A DNA stretch of 64,000 nt from JAAYBF01 sp963715445 (GTDB taxonomy: Bacteria > Actinomycetota > Thermoleophilia > Solirubrobacterales > Thermoleophilaceae): contig OY970240.1 of assembly GCA_963715445.1 (NCBI GenBank), forward strand, positions 1,798,001-1,862,000, in the 5' to 3' direction. Of the stretch, positions 10,557 through 20,069 are shown one piece after another (positions within the stretch are counted from its first letter, which is position 1; each line of letters begins with the position of its first letter). Position numbers and translations under genes: made by a program. The notes beneath the pieces are model-generated. The model ran no database searches. It saw nothing but the letters and a program-made list of their open reading frames with translations, and was not told where the DNA came from.

Positions 10557-12182
10557 CTAGATCGCGAGGGCGCGGGCGAGGATCGCGTCCGCGTCGACGC
10601 CCGTCGGAAGGGATCCGAAGGTGCGGCCGCTGCGGCCGGTGAGCCGGCCCACGCAGAAGGCGTCGGCGACTGCCGGCGGGGCGTTGCGGACGAGCAGGGA
10701 CGCTTGGAGCGCCAGGCCGAGGTCCTCCACGATCTCCCGCGCCTGCCACTGGGGGTCCGAGCCATCCGAGCCGAGCCCCGCGAGGCGCTGCTTGAGCCCC
10801 GCCATGTGCGCGTCGAGGCTCGCGTCGGCACCGGCGGCCAGCTCAACCTCGGCGAGGAACGCCGGCAGCCCCTCGGGCTCCTTGGCGAGCGCGCGCAGCA
10901 CGTCCAGCGCCGCGACGTTCCCGGAGCCCTCCCAGATCGAGTTCAGCGGGCTGTCGCGCAGGAGGCGGGGCATCCCCGACTCCTCCACGTAGCCGTTGCC
11001 GCCGAGGCACTCGAGCGCCTCGATCGCGTGCTGCGGCGCACGCTTGCACACCCAGTACTTCATCACCGCGGTGGCGAAGCGGCGGAAGGGGGCGTCCGCG
11101 TCGTCGTAGGAGCGGGCAACGCGCAGCGCCGCGGCCGTCGCGGCCTCGGACTCCAGCTGGAGGTCGGCCAGCAGGTTGCGCATCGCGGGCTGCTCGGCGA
11201 GCAGCCGCCCGAAGGTCGAGCGGTGCTGTGCGTGATGGACGGCCTGGGCGGTGCCCCAGCGGATCGAGGCCGCCGAGCCGATCAGGCAGTCGAGCCGCGT
11301 GTGGTTGACCATCCGGATGATCGTCTGGACGCCGCGCCCCTCCTCGCCGACCATGCGGGCGGGGACGGCGTGGAACTCGACCTCGGACGAGGGCAGCGAG
11401 CGCGTGCCGAGCTTGTCCTTGAGGCGCTGGATGCGAAATCCGGGCTGACCTCCGTCGCGGCCGGGGCCCTCGATGAGGAAGCAGGTGAGGCCCTCGTCGG
11501 TCTGGGCGAGCGTCAGGAAGATGTCGCACGGGGGGTAGGAGCAGAACCACTTGTGGCCTGTGATCTCCCACTCGTCGCCGCCGACGGGCACGGCGCGCGT
11601 GGTGTTGGCGCGCACGTCCGAGCCGCCCTGCTTCTCGGTCATCGCCATGCCCGCCAGCGCGCCGCCCTCGCCGTAGACGGGGTTGATCAGGCGGGGCTCC
11701 CACTCGGCCGCGAGCTCGGGGCTCTCGCGCAGCGCGGGGACGACGGCGTGCGTCATCGAGACCGGGCACATCACTCCCGCGTCGACGTGCGACCACACCA
11801 TGAACAGCGCGGCGCGCAGCGCGTGGGCGCCGGGGCGCGGATCCCGCCAGGGGAGGCCGTGGCACTCCCGCTCGATCGCCTCGCGCAGCAGCCAGTGCCA
11901 CGACGGGTCGAGATCCACCTCGTCGACCCTGTTGCCGTAGCGGTCGTGCGTGCGCAGGATCGGCTCGTTGCGCTCGCAGCGCTCGCCGTGGGCGATCGCC
12001 TCCAGGCTGCCGGCGAGCGCTCCCGCGTCCCGCAGCCGATCGGCGCCCCAGCCCGCGCCTTCGCGCTCCACGGCCTCGCGCAGGGCCTGGTCGGCCTCGA
12101 AGACGTTGTACGGCGCCAGCGGCGGGGCCTGGTTGTGCACCTCGTGGGTGGTGCTCGAATCGGCTGCCGACCAGACGTTCAT
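10557..12182 (-). CDS. AidB-like acyl-CoA dehydrogenase
   Basis: FAD-dependent acyl-CoA dehydrogenase of the AidB subfamily, about 541 residues. The N-terminus THEVHNQAPPLAPYNVFEAD is typical of AidB and sets the start at ATG 12182 (an upstream GTG at 12218 would add 12 unconserved residues). The FAD/substrate region AGMAMTEKQGGSDVRANTT, the beta domain GHKWFCSYPPCDIFL, and the C-terminal ECLGGNGYVEESGMPRLLRD and SIWEGSGNV segments are all present. The subfamily includes E. coli AidB, induced by DNA alkylation, and isovaleryl-CoA dehydrogenase-like enzymes; substrate cannot be told. Its stop abuts the stop of the upstream convergent gene. Confidence 0.88.
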   Translation of the reverse strand: MNVWSAADSSTTHEVHNQAPPLAPYNVFEADQALREAVEREGAGWGADRLRDAGALAGSLEAIAHGERCERNEPILRTHDRYGNRVDEVDLDPSWHWLLREAIERECHGLPWRDPRPGAHALRAALFMVWSHVDAGVMCPVSMTHAVVPALRESPELAAEWEPRLINPVYGEGGALAGMAMTEKQGGSDVRANTTRAVPVGGDEWEITGHKWFCSYPPCDIFLTLAQTDEGLTCFLIEGPGRDGGQPGFRIQRLKDKLGTRSLPSSEVEFHAVPARMVGEEGRGVQTIIRMVNHTRLDCLIGSAASIRWGTAQAVHHAQHRSTFGRLLAEQPAMRNLLADLQLESEAATAAALRVARSYDDADAPFRRFATAVMKYWVCKRAPQHAIEALECLGGNGYVEESGMPRLLRDSPLNSIWEGSGNVAALDVLRALAKEPEGLPAFLAEVELAAGADASLDAHMAGLKQRLAGLGSDGSDPQWQAREIVEDLGLALQASLLVRNAPPAVADAFCVGRLTGRSGRTFGSLPTGVDADAILARALAI

Positions 12183-12268
12183 GCTTCGTACGCTACCCCA
12201 GCCACGCGCCCTCCGCACCCCCTGGGGAGTGCCGATCCCGCCGCCGGAAGCCTCTATCCTGCGTCACC

Positions 12269-13372
12269 GTGGACGAGCGCTCCCTCACCGAGCGCCTGAT
12301 CACCTACGACACTTCCTCGCTCGACGGCATGCATGCCGCGGCGGCCTTCGTCAAGGGCTGGCTCGAGTCGAACGATGTCGAGGTGGTCGGCGAGATGCAC
12401 AACGGCCGCCCGGTGCTCGCCGCGACGGTCGGCGCGGAGTCGGGGCCGACGATCGTGCTGCACGGTCATCTCGACGTGGTGCCCGGCAACGCGGACCAGT
12501 TCCAGCCGCGCCTCGAGGGCGATCGCCTCTACGGCCGCGGCGCCTACGACATGAAGGGCGGCCTCGCCGCGATGATGGCCGCGACCTGCAGGCTCGCCGC
12601 CCAGAGCGGGGTGCGGGTCCACTTCGTGTGCGTCTCCGACGAGGAGACCAACGAAGAGGGCAAGCGCGGCACCGACTACGTGGTCGAGCGCGGCTACATC
12701 GGCGACTTCGCGATCACCGGGGAGCCCACCAACATGCACATCGGCGTCCAGGCCAAGGGCGTCCTGGCGATGCGGATCGAGGTGCGCGGGCGCTCGGCGC
12801 ACGGCTCCACGCCCTGGCTGGGGGACAACGCCGTGCTGAAGGCGGTCGACGTGTTCCGCGGCATCGAGTCGCTCCCCTTCTCGCGCGAGTCCTCGGAGCT
12901 CTTCGACCGCCCTTCGATCAGCCTCGGCCGGATCGCCGGCGGCGATGCGATGAACCGCGTGCCGGACTTCTGCGCGCTCGACGTGGACATCCGGTACCTG
13001 CCGGGGCAGGACCCGGAGGAGATCCTGGCGGCGATCGGCAAGCTCGACGGGGCCGAGGTCGCGAGCGTGTTCCACCGCGTGCCGATCGTCGTCGATCGCG
13101 AGAACCCCTACGTGCAGGTGCTCGCCGAGGCGGTGTCGAGCGTCATCCCGCTGAAGGAGAGCATCGCCGTGGGCCGCGACGGCACCTCCGACGTGATCTC
13201 GTTTCTCGAGGCCGGGGTGCCGGGAGTGGAGTTCGGCCCGATCGGCGACGGGCACCACGGCCCGGAGGAGTGGGTGTCGGTCGAGTCGCTGGGGATGTAC
13301 CGCGATGCGCTCGTCGGCTTCGTCACGGCGATTCCCCGCATGGAGAAGGCTCCCGACTTGAAGATCGCCTGA
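12269..13372 (+). CDS. M20-family metallopeptidase/deacylase (ArgE/DapE-like)
   Basis: Zinc-dependent amidohydrolase of the ArgE/DapE/CPG2 group, 367 residues. Metal and catalytic residues are visible: H67 and D69 in HGHLD, D94 in YDMKGG, E125 and E126 in DEE, E152 in TGEPT, and the C-terminal histidine in GDGHHGPEEWV. The lid domain with GRSAHGSTPW lies in the middle. It removes an acyl or succinyl group from an amino-acid substrate or cleaves a dipeptide; which one is not evident, and no arginine or lysine pathway genes are nearby. The start is GTG 12269, the first possible in frame before the conserved LxxLITYDT helix. It is followed after one base by the LCP gene. Confidence 0.85.
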   Translation: MDERSLTERLITYDTSSLDGMHAAAAFVKGWLESNDVEVVGEMHNGRPVLAATVGAESGPTIVLHGHLDVVPGNADQFQPRLEGDRLYGRGAYDMKGGLAAMMAATCRLAAQSGVRVHFVCVSDEETNEEGKRGTDYVVERGYIGDFAITGEPTNMHIGVQAKGVLAMRIEVRGRSAHGSTPWLGDNAVLKAVDVFRGIESLPFSRESSELFDRPSISLGRIAGGDAMNRVPDFCALDVDIRYLPGQDPEEILAAIGKLDGAEVASVFHRVPIVVDRENPYVQVLAEAVSSVIPLKESIAVGRDGTSDVISFLEAGVPGVEFGPIGDGHHGPEEWVSVESLGMYRDALVGFVTAIPRMEKAPDLKIA

Positions 13373-13373
13373 G

Positions 13374-14855
13374 ATGCCCTCCTTCGAGGATCTGCCGCGC
13401 CCATCCTTCTGGAAGCGCTTCCTGCTCGGGGCGGTGCTGGTGGTGTTCGCCACAGCGGCCGCCACCGCGGTGACCGCATTCCGCGAGGTCGACAAGGTGG
13501 TCAGCGCGCTGAAGGAGAACGAGAGCATCCCCGGCGTTGCCCGGGACATCGCGAAGTCGGCTCCCGGCAAGGCCCAGACGATCCTGCTGCTGGGCTCCGA
13601 CAAGCGCCCCGACGACGCGACCGACGGCGGCGCGGGCGGGGGGCAGCGCTCGGACACGATCATCCTGGTGCGGCTCGACCCGGAGGAGAACGCGACCGCG
13701 CTCATGTCCCTCCCGCGCGACCTGAAGGTCGAGATCCCGGGCTACGGCGTTGACAAGATCAACGCCGCCTACTCGATCGGCGGCCCGAGCTTGACGCTCA
13801 AAACGATCAAGCGGCTCACCGGCCTCTCGATCAACCACGTCGTGAACGTCGACTTCAAGGGCTTCCAGAAGGCGATCGACGCGCTCGGGTGCATCTACAC
13901 CGACGTCGACAGGCGCTACTACAACGACACCGCGGCCTTCGCCTACATCAACATCCCGGCCGGCTATCAGCGCATGTGCGGGGAGAAGGCGCTGCAGTAC
14001 GCGCGCTTCCGCCACGAGGACTCCGACCTCGTGCGCGGCATCCGCCAGCAGGACCTGCTCAAGGACGCCAAGCACCAGATCGGCGCGGGCCAGCTCTTCG
14101 ACGACCGCGAGCGCCTGATCGAGATCTTCGCCAAGCACACCACCTCCGACTCCGAGCTCAAGTCGCCCGGGGAGCTGATCCGGCTGCTCAAGCTGGCCGT
14201 CTACTCCGTCGGTCAGCCGATCCAGCACGTCCCGTTCGAAGGCGAGGTGGGGATCACCTCCGATCCCGGGGGGCCGAGCTACGTCACCGCCAGCGACGCG
14301 ACGGTGAAGGCGCTGGCGCAGAAGTTCCTCGGCGTAGAGGAGGGCAAGGGCCCGCGCGGCGAGCTGAAGCCCAAGGGCAAGCGCAAGGGCCGCAACGAGC
14401 CCGCGGGGGACGACGGCCTCGAGCGGGAGACCCAGTTCGGCAAGGATCAGGCGGTCCAGGCGATCGAGCAGGGCGCGGGGGGCGGGAAGTTCCCCGTCTA
14501 CTACCCGACGGTCCGCCTGCGGGGCTCCGAGTACATCGGTCCTCCGCGCGTCTACAAGATCGCCACGACCGACGACAAACGCCGCAAGAGCTACCGGATG
14601 GTGCTCAAGTACGGCCTCATCAACGAGTACTACGGGTTGCAGGGCACGCGCTGGCTCGACCCCCCGATCCTCGACGGCGAGTTCGACGAGCGCAAGATCG
14701 GCAAGCGGACCTTCGAGCTGCACTACGACGGAGATCGGCTGCGTTTGGTGGCGTGGCGGACGCCCAATGCCGTCTACTGGGTCAGCAACACCCTCCTGCA
14801 GACGCTCAGCGCGCGGCAGATGCTGTCCATCGCCCGCTCGACGCGGCTGCCCTAG
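13374..14855 (+). CDS. LytR-CpsA-Psr (LCP) family cell-wall ligase
   Basis: Membrane-anchored phosphotransferase that attaches polymers (teichoic acid, capsule or arabinogalactan-like glycans) to peptidoglycan. The 493-residue protein has one transmembrane helix at about 14-36 with the rest outside the cell. The LCP domain shows ILLLGSDKRPDD, RSDTIILVRLDPEENATALMSLPRDLKVEI with the R and D residues that bind the polyprenyl phosphate, and RYARFRHEDSDL-like sequence (YARFRHEDSDLVRGIRQQ). The C-terminal 190 residues after a basic linker (KPKGKRKGRN) are a second domain I do not recognise. It sits at the head of sugar-nucleotide genes, which fits an envelope glycan role. Confidence 0.87.
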   Translation: MPSFEDLPRPSFWKRFLLGAVLVVFATAAATAVTAFREVDKVVSALKENESIPGVARDIAKSAPGKAQTILLLGSDKRPDDATDGGAGGGQRSDTIILVRLDPEENATALMSLPRDLKVEIPGYGVDKINAAYSIGGPSLTLKTIKRLTGLSINHVVNVDFKGFQKAIDALGCIYTDVDRRYYNDTAAFAYINIPAGYQRMCGEKALQYARFRHEDSDLVRGIRQQDLLKDAKHQIGAGQLFDDRERLIEIFAKHTTSDSELKSPGELIRLLKLAVYSVGQPIQHVPFEGEVGITSDPGGPSYVTASDATVKALAQKFLGVEEGKGPRGELKPKGKRKGRNEPAGDDGLERETQFGKDQAVQAIEQGAGGGKFPVYYPTVRLRGSEYIGPPRVYKIATTDDKRRKSYRMVLKYGLINEYYGLQGTRWLDPPILDGEFDERKIGKRTFELHYDGDRLRLVAWRTPNAVYWVSNTLLQTLSARQMLSIARSTRLP

Positions 14856-14879
14856 CCGCCTGTAGCCTCCTCAAGCTTC

Positions 14880-16157
14880 ATGCCTGAAAAAGAGACAATC
14901 GGCGTCATCGGCGTGGGCTGGGTGGGGCTCTGCACCGCCGCCTGCTTTGCAGAGCTCGGCCATCCCGTGGTCGCGCGCGACATCCTCCCGGAGAAGGTCG
15001 AGTCGCTCTCGCGCGGAGAGGTGCCGATCCACGAGCCGGGCCTGCCCGAGCTCGTGAGCCGCAACAAGGATCGGCTGCGCTTCACCACCGAGATGGGCGA
15101 TGTGCTCGAGAGCGCGGAGCTCCTGTTCTGCTGCGTCGACACGCCGCCCACCTACTCCGGGGACGCAGACCTCTCGCGGGTCGAGGCGGTCGTTGACGAG
15201 CTGGGGGGCTCGAACGATCACGCGATCGTGATGAAGAGCACCGTTCCGGTGGGCACCGGCCGCTCGATCCAGCGCCGTCGTGACGGCGTGGGGTACATCT
15301 CCAACCCGGAGTTCCTCAAGGAGGGCTCGGCGGTGGAGGACTTCATGAAGCCCGACCGCGTGGTGATCGGGGCGGGCGAGCAGTCGAACGGCTTCGCCGA
15401 GCGGGTGGCTGCCCTCTACGAGCCGCTCGGCGCGCCGATAGTCCGCACGGACGTCGCCAGCGCCGAGATGATCAAGCTCGCGTCCAACGCCTTCCTGGCG
15501 ACGAAGATCTCGTTCATCAACGAGATCGCGAACGTCTCCGAGGAGCTCGGTGCGGACGTCAACGAGGTCGCCCGCGGGATGGGCCTCGACGCCCGGATCG
15601 GCGACAAGTTCCTGCGCGCCGGGATCGGCTACGGCGGCTCGTGCTTCCCGAAGGACGTCTCGGCGCTCAAGCAGCTGGCGGGCAACAGCGGCTACCACTT
15701 CCAGCTCCTGACGGCGGTCATCGAGGTCAACGAGCTCCAGAAGCGGCGCACGATCGGCAAGCTGCAGAAGCACCTCGGGTCGCTGGTGGGACGCGAGATC
15801 GCACTGCTTGGCGTGGCCTTCAAGCCCGACACCGACGACGTCCGCGAGGCCACGAGCCTCGTGCTCGCGGCTCGGCTGCAGGGAGAGGGCGCGAACGTCC
15901 GGGTCTACGACCCCGTTGCTCTCGACAATGCCGAGGAGCTGCTCGGGAGCGCGCACATGGCCGAATCGGCCCTCGACGCGCTCGAAGGGGCGGACGCCGC
16001 GGTGCTCGTCACCGAGTGGCCCGAGTTCGCTGAGCTCGACTGGGCCGGCGAGGCGAAGGCGCGGATGGCTCAGCCGGTCGTGATCGACGGGCGCAACTTC
16101 CTAGATCGCGACGCTCTGCGGGCGGCCGGATACACCTACGAGGGCATCGGGCGCTGA
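14880..16157 (+). CDS. UDP-glucose/GDP-mannose dehydrogenase family protein
   Basis: NAD-dependent oxidation of a sugar nucleotide C6 alcohol to the carboxylate, in the UDP-glucose 6-dehydrogenase family. The 425-residue protein has the N-terminal Rossmann motif IGVIGVGWVGLCTAACF, the lysine and asparagine region SNAFLATKISFINEIA, the catalytic cysteine C255 in GYGGSCFPKD, and the C-terminal UDP-binding domain beginning LLGVAFKPDTDDVREA. All catalytic features are in place, so it should be active; whether it uses UDP-glucose, UDP-ManNAc or GDP-mannose cannot be settled. It is followed one base later by the pyrophosphorylase gene. Confidence 0.88.
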   Translation: MPEKETIGVIGVGWVGLCTAACFAELGHPVVARDILPEKVESLSRGEVPIHEPGLPELVSRNKDRLRFTTEMGDVLESAELLFCCVDTPPTYSGDADLSRVEAVVDELGGSNDHAIVMKSTVPVGTGRSIQRRRDGVGYISNPEFLKEGSAVEDFMKPDRVVIGAGEQSNGFAERVAALYEPLGAPIVRTDVASAEMIKLASNAFLATKISFINEIANVSEELGADVNEVARGMGLDARIGDKFLRAGIGYGGSCFPKDVSALKQLAGNSGYHFQLLTAVIEVNELQKRRTIGKLQKHLGSLVGREIALLGVAFKPDTDDVREATSLVLAARLQGEGANVRVYDPVALDNAEELLGSAHMAESALDALEGADAAVLVTEWPEFAELDWAGEAKARMAQPVVIDGRNFLDRDALRAAGYTYEGIGR

Positions 16158-16158
16158 A

Positions 16159-17208
16159 GTGCAGGCGCTAGTCCTGGCCGGGGGGCAGGGCACGCGGCTG
16201 CGGCCTCTCACCTACACGACACCCAAGCCGGTGATACCGCTGGCCGGGAAGCCGTTCCTCACCTTCATGCTCGATTGGCTCGGTCGCCACGGGGTCACCG
16301 AGACGATCCTCTCCTGCGGCTTCCTCTCCGACGACGTGCGATCGGTCCTGGGTGACGCCTATGGCGGCATGAGCCTGCGCTACGTGGTGGAGGACTCGCC
16401 ACTGGGAACCGCCGGGCCGCTGCGCCTGGCGCTCGACGACGGGCTGCTCGAGGAGCGTCTGCTCGTGCTGAACGGGGATGTGCTCACCGACATGGATTTG
16501 ACCGCCGAGCTCGCCTTCCACGCCGAGGTCGGCGCGCGCTGCACGCTCGCGCTGATCGAGGTCGAGGACACCGCCAGCTACGGAGTGGTGCCCACCGACG
16601 GCGAGGGCCGCGTTGAGGCGTTCCTCGAGAAGACGACCGGTGAGGTGCCGACAAACCGCATCAACGCCGGCGCCTACGTGCTCGAGCGGGACGTCGTGGA
16701 AGAGCTCGTGCCCTCCGGGCGGCCGGTCTCCTTCGAGCGCGAGGTCTTCCCGGCCCTCGTGGGGAACGGACTCTGCGGCTGGCACGGAGCGGGCTACTGG
16801 ATCGACATCGGGACCCCCGAGCGCTACCTCGAGGCGACACACGACCTCCTGAGCGGCGCCGTCGTCTCCGAGCTGCCGCCGCGCGACGAGACCGGATCGC
16901 TGATCGGCGAGGGCTGCCTGACGGCCGGGGCCCACATCGGCCCCCAGTCGGTGCTCGGCGCTCATTGCTCGGTAGGCACCGATTCGGCGGTGGAGCGCTC
17001 GGTGCTCCACGACGGCGTTCAGGTGGCGGCCGACTGCGTGATTCGCGAGAGCGTGCTCGCCGCCGGCGTGAAGGTCGGCGCCGGCGCGCGGATCCTTCCC
17101 GGCGCGGTCATCGGGGCGGGAGCGCGCATCGCCGCCGGCGCGGTGGTGCAGCCCGACGCGCGCATAGAGCCGGACACCATGGTCGAGGCAGGGGAGGCGG
17201 TCGGATGA
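16159..17208 (+). CDS. NDP-sugar pyrophosphorylase (GMP/ManC-like) with hexapeptide C-terminus
   Basis: Nucleotidyltransferase making an NDP-sugar from a sugar 1-phosphate. The 349-residue protein starts with LVLAGGQGTRLRPLTYTTPKP, containing the GxGTRxRPLT loop and the conserved PKP lysine; LVLNGDVLTD provides the metal-binding aspartate. After about residue 245 come repeated hexapeptide-like turns (IGPQSVLGAHCSVG, AGVKVGAGARILPGAVIGAGARIAAGAVV), a left-handed beta-helix. The layout resembles mannose-1-phosphate guanylyltransferases or glucose-1-phosphate thymidylyltransferases; coupling to a PGI/PMI gene favours mannose or glucose metabolism. The start is GTG 16159. The stop overlaps the next start (ATGA). 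Confidence 0.85.
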   Translation: MQALVLAGGQGTRLRPLTYTTPKPVIPLAGKPFLTFMLDWLGRHGVTETILSCGFLSDDVRSVLGDAYGGMSLRYVVEDSPLGTAGPLRLALDDGLLEERLLVLNGDVLTDMDLTAELAFHAEVGARCTLALIEVEDTASYGVVPTDGEGRVEAFLEKTTGEVPTNRINAGAYVLERDVVEELVPSGRPVSFEREVFPALVGNGLCGWHGAGYWIDIGTPERYLEATHDLLSGAVVSELPPRDETGSLIGEGCLTAGAHIGPQSVLGAHCSVGTDSAVERSVLHDGVQVAADCVIRESVLAAGVKVGAGARILPGAVIGAGARIAAGAVVQPDARIEPDTMVEAGEAVG

Positions 17209-18182
17209 TCGAGGACGTTCTGGCGCAGCCACACCAGATCGCGGACGCGCTCTGGCGCATCGACGCCGCGGCGATCCCGCAGAGCGAGGCGGCCGGCGGG
17301 CTGCTCGTGTGCGGGATGGGCGGCTCGGCGATCGGCGCCGACCTGGCCGCCGCGGCGATCGGAGCGCGCGCAAGCCGCCCGATTACGACCTTGCGGGGAT
17401 ACGAGATCGGCAGCTGGGTGGGCCCGGACACGCTGGTGCTCTGCGCGAGCTACTCTGGCGCCACCGAGGAGACCCTCGCCTGCTTCGAGGCCGCCGGCGC
17501 CGCCGGCGCCCCCCGCGTCGCGCTCACCACCGGCGGGCCGCTGGCCGAGCGCGCTCGGGCTGAGGGCGTGCCGGTGATCGGCGTCCCGTCAGGCCTGCAG
17601 CCTCGCGCCGCGGTGATCTACATGACGGTCGGAGCGCTCGAGTGCGCGGCGCTGTGCGGCGCCGCCCCGTCGCTCCGCGACGAGATCGAGGGCGCGCGCC
17701 CGGTGCTCGAGCAGGTGGTGGAGAGCGCCGGCGCGGAGGACATCGCCAGGGCCCTGAACGGCACGGTGCCGGTCGTCCACGGCGCCGGCTCCACGGCGGC
17801 CGTGGCGCGGCGCTGGAAGACGCAGCTGAACGAGAACGGGAAGCTCCCGGCCTTCGCCAGCGAGCTGCCCGAGGCCAACCACAATGAGATCGAGGGGTGG
17901 AAGCACGGCCTCGACATGGCTCCGCTCTCGGCGATCTTCCTGCGCGCGCCGGGGCTTCACCCGCGGCTCGAGCGGCGCATGGAGCTCAGCGCCGAGCGGC
18001 TCTCCTCGTTCGGCGCGCCGGTCGTTGACGTGGACGCCCAGGGCGATTCGCCCGTGGCCAACCTGCTCTCGCTGGTGATGATCGGCGACCTCGTCAGCCT
18101 GTCGCTCGCCGAGCTCGGGGGCGTCGATCCCGGGCCGGTGGACGTGATCGAGGGCTTCAAGGCCGCACTCGGCAAACCTTGA
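17205..18182 (+). CDS. Bifunctional phosphoglucose/phosphomannose isomerase-like SIS protein
   Basis: Interconverts fructose-6-P with glucose-6-P and mannose-6-P, judged by similarity to the archaeal/actinobacterial PGI/PMI family. The 325-residue protein has two SIS domains: the first with LLVCGMGGSAIGADLA and LVLCASYSGATEETLACFE, the second with VPVVHGAGSTAAVARRWKTQLNENGK. The motif LPEANHNEIEGW carries the conserved glutamate and histidine used for catalysis. ATG 17205 overlaps the previous stop. The last codon region overlaps the operator of the next gene, merR. Together with the preceding pyrophosphorylase this gives a short route from fructose-6-P toward a mannose or glucose nucleotide. 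Confidence 0.86.
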   Translation: MIEDVLAQPHQIADALWRIDAAAIPQSEAAGGLLVCGMGGSAIGADLAAAAIGARASRPITTLRGYEIGSWVGPDTLVLCASYSGATEETLACFEAAGAAGAPRVALTTGGPLAERARAEGVPVIGVPSGLQPRAAVIYMTVGALECAALCGAAPSLRDEIEGARPVLEQVVESAGAEDIARALNGTVPVVHGAGSTAAVARRWKTQLNENGKLPAFASELPEANHNEIEGWKHGLDMAPLSAIFLRAPGLHPRLERRMELSAERLSSFGAPVVDVDAQGDSPVANLLSLVMIGDLVSLSLAELGGVDPGPVDVIEGFKAALGKP

Positions 18183-18200
18183 CACGACCGTGGTAAGGTT
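18175..18200 (+). promoter_or_regulatory. MerR-type dyad operator overlapping a -35 hexamer
   Basis: A long dyad spans 18176-18199: outer arms ACCTT (18176-18180) and AAGGT (18195-18199), inner arms CAC (18183-18185) and GTG (18190-18192). The -35 hexamer TTGACA (18179-18184) lies in its left half, the usual position of MerR operators, which occupy the promoter spacer. It overlaps the stop of the PGI/PMI gene and ends nine bases before the MerR start, so autoregulation is likely. No clear -10 is visible. Confidence 0.6.
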
Positions 18201-18208
18201 GCTGCCGA

Positions 18209-18577
18209 ATGGCAGCCCTCACCATCAACGAGGCCGCTGAGACGACCGGCTGGTCGCCCCGAATGCTCCGCTACATCGAGCGGGAGGGGCTCGTCGAGCC
18301 GGATCGCTCGGCAGCCGGCTATCGGCTCTACGGGCCTGCTGAGCTGCAGCGGCTCGGCACGCTCCGCGAGCTGCTCAGCGAGCACGAGCTGACCCTCGGA
18401 GAGGTAGGCTTCGCCCTTCGCCTGAGAGGCGACGAGAGACTGCGCGAGGCCGTTGAGGCATGGCTTGCGGCCAGCCCCTCGCGCCCGACGGAAGTGGCCG
18501 CGGCCGATTGGCTTCGGTTCGAGCAGGAGAAGCACGAGCGGCTGCTCGAGCGCACAGCCACGGCGGTTCCGGCCTAG
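18209..18577 (+). CDS. MerR-family transcriptional regulator
   Basis: Small DNA-binding protein of 122 residues. The N-terminal winged helix is complete: TINEAAETTGWSPRMLRYIEREGLVEP followed by the wing RSAAGYRLYGPAELQRL, then a dimerisation helix. The C-terminal part is short and has no conserved cysteine or histidine cluster, so there is no sign of metal sensing. It lies 44 bases upstream of ahcY and directly behind a dyad operator, so it probably controls itself and possibly ahcY and its paralogue. That link to the methyl cycle is inference from position. Confidence 0.87.
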   Translation: MAALTINEAAETTGWSPRMLRYIEREGLVEPDRSAAGYRLYGPAELQRLGTLRELLSEHELTLGEVGFALRLRGDERLREAVEAWLAASPSRPTEVAAADWLRFEQEKHERLLERTATAVPA

Positions 18578-18620
18578 TCCGGTCGCCGCCGCAACGAGTC
18601 CAAACATCGAAGGAGAACGA

Positions 18621-20045
<1,425 letters not shown>

Positions 20046-20069
20046 CCGGGGCGCACATGGACGCGCCCG

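Noticed and set aside
18578..18620. Possible SAH riboswitch before ahcY
   Set aside because: Only 43 bases between MerR and ahcY, no pseudoknot-like layout, and a MerR operator offers a simpler explanation.
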